Shown here piece by piece: positions 30,856-39,244 of a stretch of DNA of 64,000 nucleotides (the first letter of the stretch is position 1; each line of letters begins with the position of its first letter). Origin of the DNA: Cohnella rhizosphaerae (lineage in GTDB: Bacteria; Bacillota; Bacilli; Paenibacillales; Paenibacillaceae). The stretch is taken from the NCBI RefSeq assembly GCF_029525575.1, contig NZ_JAPDIA010000009.1, positions 186,001-250,000 on the forward strand, in the 5' to 3' direction. The notes below the pieces were generated by a model. It had not been told where the DNA came from. It searched no databases and worked only from the letters and a program-made list of their open reading frames with translations. Both the position numbers and the translations under genes were made by a program.

Positions 30856-30932
30856 AATTTTACTGTTCGCGCTTTTATTTAGTCAAACCATTCGGATCGT
30901 TTGGGGACGCCAAAAGGCTTGCGGAGACGCAT

Positions 30933-30961
30933 TTGACTTAGAGCGACTACCGCCTGTTAAG
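30933..30961 (+). promoter_or_regulatory. putative promoter of the SDR gene
   Basis: TTGACT at 30933-30938 runs into TTAGAGCGACT, which shares TTAGAG with the upstream palindrome. A GTTAAG-like -10 follows after 17 bases. A long-spacer, MerR-activated promoter is possible. Confidence 0.4.
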
Positions 30962-31003
30962 CTTACAAGGTAGTCAAATAAGCGGGTATAAAGGAGAATT
31001 TTA

Positions 31004-31854
31004 ATGATAAAAACGGTTTTAATTACGGGCTGTTCGACCGGGCTCGGCCATACCGCGGCCAGGAAGTTTGCCGATGAAGGGTGGAACGTGGTCGCGACCA
31101 TGCGCAAACCGGACCAAAGCCTGGCGGCAGAAAACCCCGAGCGGATTTTCGTGACGGAGCTCGACGTGACGAAGCCCGCGAGTATCGGGACGGCGATCGC
31201 GGCGGGGATCGCCAGGTTCGGAAAGATCGACGCCGTCGTAAACAACGCGGGGGGTCAGCATCCTCGGACTTTTTTGAGGCGACGCCCATGGACGCGATCC
31301 GCGGCGTTTTCGAGACGAACGTCTTCGGTACGATGAACGTTATTCAAGCCATTACGCCTTACTTCCGCGGGCAAGGCGGCGGTTCGATCGTGAATGTCAC
31401 TTCGAATATGGGCTTCGCGTCGAACCCGCTGCTGGCAGTCTACGTGGCGACCAAGCATGCGGTCGAGGGGCTGTCGGAGTCGCTAACCTACGAGCTCGAA
31501 TCGCAAAATATTGCCGTCAAACTGGTGGAGCCGGGAGCCATGCGAACGACGAGCTTCGCGTCGAACACGATGTCCGCTTCCCGGGACATGTCCGTTCCGG
31601 AGTCGTACAGGCCGTATTTCGATCATATGATGCAGTCGATGATGAACTATCCTTTCGCATATGCGGACGAGAACCAGGTTGCCGAACAGATTTACGCAGC
31701 CGCTTCCGACAAGTCCGACCGACTGCGTTATGTCGCGGGGCCGGACGCGGAAGAGACGGCCAGACTGAGATGGACCGCTTCGGAAAATACGTACATGGCT
31801 GCCATGCGCCAGCTGCTGGGGCAAACGGCATGGAGAAGCAAGCAAGGAATCTGA
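31004..31854 (+). CDS. short-chain dehydrogenase/reductase (two frame breaks)
   Basis: NAD(P)-dependent oxidoreductase of the classical SDR family, 282 residues when repaired. It has the cofactor loop TGCSTGLG, the NNAG motif, Ser in NVTSNMGF and the catalytic YVATK. The break region holds a G6 run (about 31250) and a T6 run (about 31270) twenty bases apart; repairing both gives NNAGVSILGLFEATPMDAIRG. It is followed 23 bases later by an esterase, and the two may act on the same ester or ketone compound. Confidence 0.85.
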
Positions 31855-31877
31855 CCCTACGGGAGGGAGATAGGATC

Positions 31878-32823
31878 ATGGAAGATAGGCTGCACCCGGA
31901 GCTGAAAGAAATGTTCGCGTTCGTGCCGGAAACGATTTATACAGAAGAGAACATAGGTGCCGCAAGAAACGAGATGAACGAGATGTACGCCGATATGGCC
32001 GCTTCTCTGCCCGTTAACGATTCGGTGCTCACCTCGGAGCGATATATTCCGGGAGCCGCGGGGGATCCGGAGGTTCGCGTCAAAATTTACGAACCGCGGG
32101 CAAAGCCCGGCAGGGTTCCCGGCGTACTTTATATTCACGGGGGCGGCTATATTTTTGGAAACGCGGATATGATGGATCCTGCCTTGCAGCAGCTCGTACC
32201 GGAAGTGGATTGCGTCATCGTATCGGTCGATTATCGCCTGGCTCCCGAACATCCTTTTCCGGCTCCGCTCGAAGATTGCTATGCCGCTCTCGTTTGGTTC
32301 GCCGCCAATGCCGAAGCGCTGGGCGTCGACGCTTCCAGGATCGCGGTCGTCGGTCCGAGCGCGGGAGGCGGATTAACGGCCGCCCTCTCGCTGCTGGCAA
32401 GGGACCGGCACGGTCCCGCGATCCTGTTCCAGATGCCGCTGTACCCAATGATAGACGATCGCAATCGGACCAAATCCAGCAATGAGATCACGGATGCAAG
32501 GGTGTGGAATAAGGATAAGAATCAATTAGGATGGAAAATGTATTTGGGCGAGACGGGCGAAGCGTCCCCGTATGCAGCTCCGGCGCGCGCGGACGATCTG
32601 TCGGGTCTTCCGCCCACGTATACATGCGTAGGCGACTTGGATCCGTTCCGCGACGAGACGATCGATTATGTATCAAGGCTGACGCAGGCCGGCGTTCCGA
32701 CGGAGTTCCATTTGTATCCGGGGGGGCTTTCACGGCTTCGAAGAATACTTCCCGACCGCCGAGATCAGCCGGCGCGTCGTAGCGGGATACCGGACGGCTT
32801 TAAAACGCGCTTTGCGCAAATGA
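31878..32823 (+). CDS. alpha/beta hydrolase, hormone-sensitive-lipase-like esterase (one frame break)
   Basis: Carboxylesterase of the HSL/GDXG type, repaired to 314 residues. It has the oxyanion motif IHGGGY, YRLAPEHPFPA, nucleophile elbow GPSAGGG, catalytic Asp in VGDLDPFRDE and His in GGFHGFEEYFP. The last motif appears only after removing one base from the G7 run near 32722; without it the protein would lose its catalytic His. The ATG at 31878 has GGGAGGGAG upstream. It forms an operon with the SDR. Confidence 0.85.
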
Positions 32824-32907
32824 CTTTAACAACGCCTTTTAATATGACATAAGGTGACATATATAAACCTTATACTGGGAGGTAGATGAACGAAAGGAGC
32901 GACAAGC

Positions 32908-33459
32908 TTGAAACGAAAAATCATACTGGATTTGGCCGTTACGCTGGACGGTTTTATTGAAGGGAAAAACGGCGAAGTCGATTGGTGCATCATGGACGCG
33001 GAGATGGGATTCGATCGGTTTTTGAATTCAATCGATACGATTTTTTACGGAAGAAAAAGCTATGACTTATGGGGGCAATTCACGCCGGATCAGGAATCCG
33101 GAGAAGCCGAAAAACAATTTTGGGAATTGGTCCATCGCAAAGAGAAATACGTGTTTTCCAGGACGCAGAAGGGAACCGGCCATCAAGCCGCGTTCATCAA
33201 CGACCATCTTGTTGAAGAAGTCGATCGGATCAAAAATAAGCCCGGCAAAGACATCTGGCTGTATGGCGGAGCGAGTCTGATTACGACGTTTATCCGTCTA
33301 GGGCTGGTCGATGAATTCAGGTTATCCGTTCATCCGGTCGTATTGGGAGAAGGAAAGCCGCTGTTCGTCGATGTCAGGCAGCGCTTAAATTTAAAATGGG
33401 TGGATACAAAATCGTTCTCCTCGGGCGTCGTGCAGTTGATTTATCGGCTTAACGAATAA
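32908..33459 (+). CDS. dihydrofolate-reductase-family protein (RibD C-terminal fold)
   Basis: Intact 183-residue protein of the YwjB/YyaP type, a DHFR-like NADPH-dependent reductase of unknown substrate. It shows LDLAVTLDGFIEGKNGEVDW, FYGRKSYDLWG, IWLYGGASLITTFIRLGLVDEF and HPVVLGEGKPLF. The start is TTG with AAAGGAGC seven bases upstream; an ATG at 32886 is in another frame. A decayed relative lies at 53728-54053. Confidence 0.85.
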   Translation: MKRKIILDLAVTLDGFIEGKNGEVDWCIMDAEMGFDRFLNSIDTIFYGRKSYDLWGQFTPDQESGEAEKQFWELVHRKEKYVFSRTQKGTGHQAAFINDHLVEEVDRIKNKPGKDIWLYGGASLITTFIRLGLVDEFRLSVHPVVLGEGKPLFVDVRQRLNLKWVDTKSFSSGVVQLIYRLNE

Positions 33460-33464
33460 TAATG

Positions 33465-33500
33465 AATGGCAGCCGATCTGAAGAAGTGTCGGCTGCCATT
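33465..33500. terminator. bidirectional hairpin between convergent genes
   Basis: A perfect 12-bp stem AATGGCAGCCGA/TCGGCTGCCATT sits between the DHFR-like gene and the anti-sigma gene. There is little U-tract on either side. Confidence 0.7.
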
Positions 33501-33510
33501 GTCATTCGGT

Positions 33511-34170
33511 TTATCTTCCGAGATACTTCCGGTACGCTTCTTCTTGCTCGGCGGTGGCTTGGGGGATCGTCATGCCTTTTTCCCAGATGACGATTCGATC
33601 GTTTTTATTGATGCCTTCAAAGTAGATACCGGTTTTCTCCTGCTTCGTGTTCGCGTTCTTCGTCGACCAGTTCTCGGGCATCGTAACGACGCTTTCCTTC
33701 TCCTTGGAGAACAGCCGCCTATGCTCGTAGATCCGGTAGATTTCCGTATGATTATTGCCGCGCGTGGACACCCGGCTGACAATTCCCTTTATATTGGCGG
33801 TCACGCGATAGTGGATCGTGCCGTCTTGCATCCGGTACACGTCGCTGATTTTCGCATCGCTCGCCGGTACGGAGAAGTCGCGCGTTCCGAACAAGTAATA
33901 AGCGCCGATCAGGAGCGTGGCGACGATCGCGACGCTGACGCTGGCGACGAGCCACTGTCTGCGCTTGATTTTCTTCAAAAAGTTGATTTGTTTGGGCGGA
34001 GCCCCTTTGATGCCTTGGGTATCGCGCGTCATCTGCTCCAACGCTCTTCTGCATTCCCCGCAGTCGGCCAGATGCGCTTGAATGGACTTGTTCGTCGATT
34101 CGCCGGTCAGGCCCTCGATATAGTTGGGCAGCAGATCTTGCACGATCTCGCAATTTAATCTCGGTTCCAT
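33511..34170 (-). CDS. anti-sigma factor with zinc-finger (zf-HC2-like) domain
   Basis: A 219-residue membrane protein. The N-terminal cytoplasmic ZAS motif is HLADCGECRRAL with an upstream Cys in LNCEIVQDLLP. There is a single TM segment (WLVASVSVAIVATLLIGAYYLFG) and an extracellular C-terminal domain of about 120 residues that could sense envelope stress. It overlaps the upstream sigma gene by 16 bases, which couples their translation and fits a sigma/anti-sigma pair. Confidence 0.85.
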   Translation of the reverse strand: MEPRLNCEIVQDLLPNYIEGLTGESTNKSIQAHLADCGECRRALEQMTRDTQGIKGAPPKQINFLKKIKRRQWLVASVSVAIVATLLIGAYYLFGTRDFSVPASDAKISDVYRMQDGTIHYRVTANIKGIVSRVSTRGNNHTEIYRIYEHRRLFSKEKESVVTMPENWSTKNANTKQEKTGIYFEGINKNDRIVIWEKGMTIPQATAEQEEAYRKYLGR

Positions 34171-34664
34171 TCGGATCTTCCTTTCGCCATTTTTTGTTTG
34201 CCGCGGTAGAAGGTGACTCGCGCCCAGTTCTCGCTTTGGCCCACAATATCGCCGATCTCGGCAAAGCTCAGTTCGCCGGAGAGACGGAGGTACATGACCT
34301 CTTTGGTTTTCGCGTCCAGTTGATGGAGCGTTCGGAACATGGCGAGCTTATCTTCGTTTCGCAAGACATCCTTCTCCGGGTCTCGGCTCGCGGGGAGCGG
34401 GGATTCAAGCTCATCCAAGGAGACGGAAGGCTTCCGCTTAGTTTTATTCAGCTCTTTATACCAGGCCCGCTTGGCGATCTGGCACAGCCATACGGACAGC
34501 TTGCACTCGCCGCGGAATTGATGGATGGTTTTCATCGCTTGATAAAACGTCTCCTGCGTCAGCTCCTCCGACAGATCGGCGTTCTGCGTAAGGCTATATA
34601 AGTATCGATAAACGGTCTGCGCATAGTTTTCGTACAGCTTGCTCCATACTCTCCATCCATTCAC
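34155..34664 (-). CDS. ECF sigma factor
   Basis: A 169-residue sigma-70 family ECF protein. Region 2 has YRYLYSLTQNADLSEELTQETFYQAMKTI, and region 4 has KEVMYLRLSGELSFAEIGDIVGQSENWARVTFYRGKQKM. The start is doubtful. The in-frame GTG at 34664 lies inside the AGGAGGTG ribosome binding site, while the well-spaced ATG at 34660 is out of frame. A small indel near the start may be present. It is co-expressed with the anti-sigma factor. Confidence 0.85.
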   Translation of the reverse strand: MNGWRVWSKLYENYAQTVYRYLYSLTQNADLSEELTQETFYQAMKTIHQFRGECKLSVWLCQIAKRAWYKELNKTKRKPSVSLDELESPLPASRDPEKDVLRNEDKLAMFRTLHQLDAKTKEVMYLRLSGELSFAEIGDIVGQSENWARVTFYRGKQKMAKGRSEWNRD

Positions 34665-34686
34665 CTCCTACAACATAAGTATCGGC

Positions 34687-34712
34687 AACGGGATTTTCGT
34701 TACGGAAGGTTG
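34687..34712 (-). promoter_or_regulatory. putative autoregulated ECF promoter
   Basis: On the minus strand AACCTT is followed 15 bases later by CGTT, close to the AAC / CGT pattern of ECF sigma promoters. It lies just upstream of the sigma gene ribosome binding site. Confidence 0.45.
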
Positions 34713-34771
34713 AAAAAAAATTTTCGAAAGGAATGGCATAGCTGCCGCGAAAGCGGCGGGGACCGATCGTA

Positions 34772-34800
34772 TGGAAAAGGAGCTCAATAAGTCATATACT
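34772..34800 (+). promoter_or_regulatory. putative promoter of the XRE-cupin gene
   Basis: TGGAAA and TATACT are separated by 17 bases, with the start codon 35 bases downstream. Confidence 0.4.
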
Positions 34801-34834
34801 AGCTGTAATCGTTTGGTGTTGAGGTGAATAGGGA

Positions 34835-35401
34835 ATGGACGAAGTCGACGAATCCAGGCAAATGGTATTGCAAATCGGCGGCGCCTTAAAAAAGTACAGA
34901 AAAGAAAAAAACATGAGCTTGGACGACTTGGCGGCGTTAACGGGCGTAAGCAAATTGACGCTGGGGAACATCGAGCGCGGCGAGACCAATCCCACCTTGG
35001 GGATCATCTGGAAAATTTCGAAAGGCATCTCCTTGCCGCTGTTTGCCTTGTTTAAATCCGAGGAATCCGTCAGCCTGTATCGGGCGGGCGAAGGCATGCG
35101 ATTTTCGAACGATCAGAAAAATTGGACCATCGAACCCATATTCAAAAACGCAAGCAGCGATATCGAAATGTGCCGGGCGTACCTGCAGCCCAATAGCGCG
35201 TACTATCCTGAAGGTCATCATGTAAATACAACCGAAATCGCGACCGTAATGACCGGCTCCGTCGAAATTCAAGTCAATGGAGAAGCTTATACGTTGAATC
35301 AATACGATACGATCAGCTTTCGTGCGGATTACCCTCACGCCTATACTAATTCTACGGATCGCGAAGCGGTGCTCCATATCTCCTTGAAGTATGGGTATTG
35401 A
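34835..35401 (+). CDS. XRE-family regulator with C-terminal cupin domain
   Basis: Intact 188-residue regulator. The HTH (residues about 12-67: LKKYRKEKNMSLDDLAALTGVSKLTLGNIERGE) is followed by a cupin_2 sensor domain (EGHHVNTTEIATVMTGSVEIQVNGEAYTL...HAYTN). Such proteins control small-molecule uptake, export or catabolic genes. The next gene downstream is an exporter whose promoter carries an inverted repeat, so local control is likely. The ATG follows GAGGTGAATAGGGA. Confidence 0.85.
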   Translation: MDEVDESRQMVLQIGGALKKYRKEKNMSLDDLAALTGVSKLTLGNIERGETNPTLGIIWKISKGISLPLFALFKSEESVSLYRAGEGMRFSNDQKNWTIEPIFKNASSDIEMCRAYLQPNSAYYPEGHHVNTTEIATVMTGSVEIQVNGEAYTLNQYDTISFRADYPHAYTNSTDREAVLHISLKYGY

Positions 35402-35490
35402 TGGCGAAGGCAGCCCAATACGACGCCTTGAATGCAACTCCAAATTCCGTGCAGGGATTTTGGGGTTGTTTTTTAATTTTAACGAGATTT

Positions 35491-35539
35491 AGTATATTAT
35501 AAATTAATTATTGTTAAAAATATAATACTATAATATACT
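35491..35539 (+). promoter_or_regulatory. promoter of the CynX-type exporter with inverted-repeat operator
   Basis: TTGTTA (35511-35516) and TATACT (35534-35539) are 17 bases apart, a near-ideal sigma-A promoter in an AT-rich island. Arms AGTATATTATA (35491-35501) and TATAATATACT (35529-35539) form a perfect 11-bp inverted repeat. The right arm covers the -10 hexamer, as expected for a repressor site. Confidence 0.65.
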
Positions 35540-35596
35540 TTCCTTGTTCGCGCGAACGAGATTGCTTTGTTGTCGATCAAGGAAGGAGGCAGGAGA

Positions 35597-36806
35597 ATGC
35601 CGGACAAACAAATTAAAAAAGCGGCCGTGCCCGCGTCTATGGGGCTGCTAATACTTTGCATCATCGTTATAGCGGCTAATCTAAGAGCGCCACTAACTTC
35701 AGTCGGTCCCTTGGTGAGCCTGATTAAAGCTGAGGTTCATATTTCCAATACATTGGCAGGCTTGATCACGACGGTACCGCTGCTTGCCTTTGCTTTATTA
35801 TCGCCTCTGGTACCCAAACTAGGACGAAGATATGGATTCGAGCGCATGATTCTGATCGCGCTTATCTTTTTTGACGGTCGGTATCGTCATCCGTTCGTTC
35901 TACGGCGCCGCCAGTCTGTATATCGGTACGGCCGTTCTTGGATTCGCCATTGCCGTTTGCAACGTATTGTTGCCGAGCTTGATCAAGCGGGATTTTCCCA
36001 GACGGATTGGCGCCATGACGGGCGTCTATGCCATATCGATGAATTTATGCGGAGCGATCGCATCGGGGATCAGCGTGCCGCTTGCCGCGAATGCGGGCCT
36101 GAAGTGGCAGGGGGCATTGGGAATATGGGGCGTGCTTAGCTTTGTCTCGATCCTATGCTGGCTAACCCAATTCAAAAACCGTCTACCCGAGCAAGGAGCG
36201 ACGACGCGTCGGACGGTCAGTCATCATGTGAACGTGTGGCGTTCCCCTGTCGCTTGGCAAGTTACCCTATTCATGGGGATACAGTCGATGGTTTTCTATG
36301 TGCTGATTGCCTGGCTGCCTGAAATATTAATTCAGTTAGGCATTGACGCGAGCCAATCCGGCTGGTACCTCTCCCTCATGCAGCTAGCCGTGCTGCCGTT
36401 TACGTTTATCGTTCCCGTTGTGGCCGGCCGAATGTCCAACCAACTTGGCTTGGTGACGATCACAAGCCTTTTGCTTATGGCGGGAACGCTTGGACTGCTC
36501 TACGGCAGCGCCGCCGTCGTTTTGTTGTGGATGATCCTGCTCGGCATCGGCGCAGGCTTCGCCTTTAGCTTGTCCATGATGTTCTTCAGCTTGCGTACGA
36601 AGCATGCCCATCAAGCGGCGGAGCTGTCCGGCATGGCGCAATCCGTCGGGTATCTTCTGGCCGCTGCGGGTCCCGCGCTCATCGGCTATCTGCATGATGC
36701 GACAAATAGCTGGACCCCGCCGCTTTTCATATTGCTGGGCGCTTCAGTCTTGCTGTTCATCGTCGGGATGGGGGCTTCAAGAGACCGGTTTGTAGGTGCG
36801 AACTAA
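35597..36806 (+). CDS. MFS transporter, CynX/NimT type (one frame break)
   Basis: A 12-helix major facilitator protein, 402 residues when repaired. CynX-family marks are the first helix IVIAANLRAPLTSVGPL and a middle segment with LGFAIAVCNVLLPSLIKRDFP. The T6 run near 35867 is one base too long; repair gives ALIFLTVGIVIRSFYG. The ATG has AAGGAGG upstream. It may export 2-nitroimidazole, cyanate-like or other small compounds; the substrate is unknown. A second, diverged copy lies at 47039-48204. Confidence 0.82.
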
Positions 36807-36830
36807 GGGCATCGATTCGGGAATTGATCA

Positions 36831-36891
36831 GACACCAATCGGTGTCATATAATAAAACAGACACTTTTTCAGTGTCTGTTTTATTATATGA
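36831..36891. terminator. two adjacent perfect hairpins, bidirectional terminator or operator
   Basis: GACACC-AATC-GGTGTC (36831-36846) is followed at once by a perfect stem of about 21 bp (36845-36865 with 36871-36891) around a TTTTC loop. The long stem carries AATAAAACAGACACT on its left arm and ends in TTTTATTATATG, giving a U-rich exit both ways. It contains TATAAT and could equally be an operator. Confidence 0.6.
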
Positions 36892-36924
36892 GAGAGTCTG
36901 CAGAATTTGCGGGGGAGGGATCGT

Positions 36925-37293
36925 ATGAACGTATTCGCAAAATTCCTGGATCCTATTGAAAACCCGGAGCATCAAGCGCGTATGGAAGAGGTATTATCTT
37001 GGGTGACGAGGAAATTCCCGAATTTGTCTCCTGCGCTGAAGTGGAATCAGCCTATGTTTACGGATCATGGTACATTTATCATCGGGTTTAGCGTATCCAA
37101 GAAACATATGGCCGTTTCCCCGGAGCAAGCGGGGATGGTACGTTTCTCCGAGGAGATCTCAAAGGCCGGGTATGAGCGAACGAAAGAGATCGTGCGTATC
37201 CCCTGGGCTCGTCCGGTTGAATACGCATTACTTGAAAAGATGATTGAGTTTAATATAGCGGACAAGGCAACATGCACCACTTTTTGGCGGTGA
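36925..37293 (+). CDS. YdhG/DUF1801-type iron chaperone-like protein
   Basis: Intact 122-residue protein resembling the frataxin-like YdhG group: VLSWVTRKFPNLSPALKWNQPMFTDHGTFIIGFSVSKKHMAVSPE, ending IADKATCTTFWR. The ATG follows GGGGGAGGG at good spacing; an in-frame TTG at 36907 precedes the ribosome binding site and is rejected. Confidence 0.8.
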   Translation: MNVFAKFLDPIENPEHQARMEEVLSWVTRKFPNLSPALKWNQPMFTDHGTFIIGFSVSKKHMAVSPEQAGMVRFSEEISKAGYERTKEIVRIPWARPVEYALLEKMIEFNIADKATCTTFWR

Positions 37294-37407
37294 AGAACAG
37301 GGGCATCTTCATCGGGAACTCAAGGGATTGGAGGGGGTTGTCCCTTCCATCTCGAATATCAAAGCAAACGGATATCCAAAAATAGGCTGCGTGGAGGAGC
37401 GATTGCC

Positions 37408-37756
37408 GTGATCAAAGGCTTTGGAGGCGTGTTCTGGAGAACCAACCAGCTTGAGGCGACTAAAAAAGTGGTATAGCGAAGTGCTGAAGATCGAGATCGG
37501 CGATTGGAACGGGACGATCATCCAGCCGCAGGAAGGCAACCAAACGATCTTTTCGTTTTTTGCCGGGGACGACGGCTACTTTCCGCCCGAGCAGCAAGCG
37601 ATGTTGAATTTCCAGGTACATGACCTGGACGAGATGCTGCGGCACCTCGACCGGATCGGCGTACCGCTTGCCAAAGCCAAAGAGGTCGGCGATTACGGAA
37701 AGTTCGCCTGGATCAAGGATCCCGAAGGCCGGCTGGTCGAGCTTTGGGAAAAGTGA
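37408..37756 (+). CDS. VOC-family (glyoxalase-like) protein (one frame break)
   Basis: Repaired to 115 residues, one VOC beta-alpha-beta-beta-beta pair: IKGFGGVFWRTNQLEATKKWYSEVLKIEIGDW and NFQVHDLDEMLRHLDRIGVPL...GKFAWIKDPEGRLVELWEK. The A6 run near 37460 is one base too long. The start is GTG with GGAGG ten bases upstream. This type binds a metal or small ligand, often in detoxification or resistance. Confidence 0.78.
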
Positions 37757-37771
37757 TGAACGGGTATGAGG

Positions 37772-37808
37772 GAGCAGATTGTCGACGCGACAGCTGCTCT
37801 TTCTTTAT
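37772..37808 (+). terminator. intrinsic terminator after the VOC gene
   Basis: GAGCAG...CTGCTC, extended by inner TGTCG/CGACA pairs, is followed by TTTCTTTAT. Confidence 0.7.
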
Positions 37809-37877
37809 GAAGCGGCTTAAAGAAACGAATGTTCCTGTGGTAAAATGAACGGACCTGGAAAAACGGAGGGGATCGCG

Positions 37878-37945
37878 TGATGTTCGAATCTCAGGACGAT
37901 ATCGATGCGCGCCATTCGAAAAAAGCGAGGGAAGACAGACAATGA
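37878..37945 (+). CDS. possible short coupled ORF before the GNAT gene
   Basis: GGAGGGG is followed by GTGATG at 37878 and a 21-22 codon frame (FESQDDIDARHSKKAREDRQ). It ends in TGA overlapping the ATG of the GNAT gene. The ribosome binding site and stop-start overlap suggest it is translated and coupled; it could be a leader peptide or chance. Confidence 0.35.
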
Positions 37946-38436
37946 ACTGGCAGTTGGCGCAGGCCGATCAGCACGAGCACGAAGCGCTCGTTGATATCTG
38001 GGAGCGTGCGGTGCGGGCTACCCATCGTTTTCTCGCGGAATCGGACATTCGATTCTATCATCGTATCGTGCGAGACGAAGCGCTCGGGGCGGTCGAGCTG
38101 TGGGTCGCGCGCGACGCGCATGGCGCCCCGGTCGGCTTCATGGGCCTTGACGGCGAACGTATCGAGATGCTGTTCGTCGATCCCGATTATCATGGGCGGG
38201 GAATCGGCAGCGAGCTGATCCGACACGCGGAGCGCATGAAGGGCCCGGGTCTGCAGGTCGACGTGAACGAGCAGAACGAAGGCGCGTTTTCCTTTTACAG
38301 CCGATACGGATTCGTTCAGACCGGACGATCGGAAACGGACGGCTCGGGCAAGCCTTTTCCGCTTGCTTCATATGAAGCTTCGAAGTTAGGCCAAGAGATA
38401 AGCCAACTGCGATTTGCGAGGAGCGTGCAAATGTGA
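37942..38436 (+). CDS. GNAT-family N-acetyltransferase
   Basis: Intact 164-residue acetyl-CoA-dependent transferase. The acetyl-CoA loop is DPDYHGRGIGSELIRHAE, preceded by strand IEMLFVD and followed by QVDVNEQNEGAFSFYSRYGF. Related proteins acetylate small molecules or protein N-termini; the substrate is unknown. The next VOC gene starts inside its end (GTG at 38433), forming an operon. Confidence 0.82.
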   Translation: MNWQLAQADQHEHEALVDIWERAVRATHRFLAESDIRFYHRIVRDEALGAVELWVARDAHGAPVGFMGLDGERIEMLFVDPDYHGRGIGSELIRHAERMKGPGLQVDVNEQNEGAFSFYSRYGFVQTGRSETDGSGKPFPLASYEASKLGQEISQLRFARSVQM

Positions 38437-38772
38437 AGTTAAACCATCTCAATCTAACCGTTACCGATGTGAAGGCAACTGCGGATTTTTTTGGCCCGAT
38501 ATTTTAATATGCGAATCGGGCACACCCGCGGCAATGCCATGGCCTTCCTGTTCGACGACAGCGGCTTCATGCTTGCGCTGATGAAGGGCAAGGAAGTCGC
38601 TTATCCCGACAACTTCCATATCGGCTTCATTCAACCAAGCGAAGAACGGGTAAACGAGATCAACCAACGGATGCGCGAGGACGGGGTCGAGGTGGATCAA
38701 CCGAAGCGGACCCACTCATGGACGTTCTACGTCAAAGCGCCGGGCGGATTCCTGATCGAGGTGCTGCATTGA
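38433..38772 (+). CDS. VOC-family (glyoxalase/bleomycin-resistance-like) protein (one frame break)
   Basis: Repaired to 112 residues. It begins KLNHLNLTVTDVKATADFLARYFNMRIGH, and the second half has NFHIGFIQPSEERVNEINQRM and PGGFLIEVLH. The T7 run near 38486 must lose one base. GTG start overlaps the GNAT stop, so translation is coupled. It is a likely detoxification partner of the acetyltransferase. Confidence 0.8.
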
Positions 38773-39102
38773 TCAGCCGCTTCTCGGCGCCCACAGCATG
38801 ACCGATACGCCCACGAGACAGATGGCGGCCCCGATCCAATCGTACAGATCGGGCGCCTTTTTATCGATGAGCCATCCCCATAGTACGGCAAGCGCGACAA
38901 ATACGCCGCCATAAGCGGCGTATACGCGTCCGAACGAGGGGAAGCTTTGAAGTGTCGGAATGATCCCGTATACGATTAGAATGAGGCTGCCGACGATGCC
39001 ATACCACAGCGGCCTCGATTCCCTCAGCCACAACCACACCATGTAACCGCCTCCGATCTCGGCCAATCCGGCAATCGCGAATAGTAGAATGGCGAAAAGC
39101 AA
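38773..39102 (-). CDS. ynfA: YnfA-family small membrane protein
   Basis: Intact 109-residue protein with four membrane helices: LFAILLFAIAGLAEIGGGYMVWLWL, LWYGIVGSLILIVYGIIPTLQ, AYGGVFVALAVLWGWL and WIGAAICLVGVSVMLW. The YnfA pattern AEIGGGYMVWLWLRE is clear. It is proposed to be an SMR-like exporter. The start is TTG behind AAAGGGG. It abuts the convergent VOC gene with no gap. Confidence 0.88.
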   Translation of the reverse strand: MLFAILLFAIAGLAEIGGGYMVWLWLRESRPLWYGIVGSLILIVYGIIPTLQSFPSFGRVYAAYGGVFVALAVLWGWLIDKKAPDLYDWIGAAICLVGVSVMLWAPRSG

Positions 39103-39244
39103 AAGAAAAATCCCCTTTCTGACAAATGTCCGCGTGAAACAAGTTTAACATGACCGCAGGGAAGAAGCCTCGAGGATTATGATCTCTGGCCAATCCTTTT
39201 ATACGATAAACCATATACGCTCGCAGAAAGGAGCTACAACGCCG

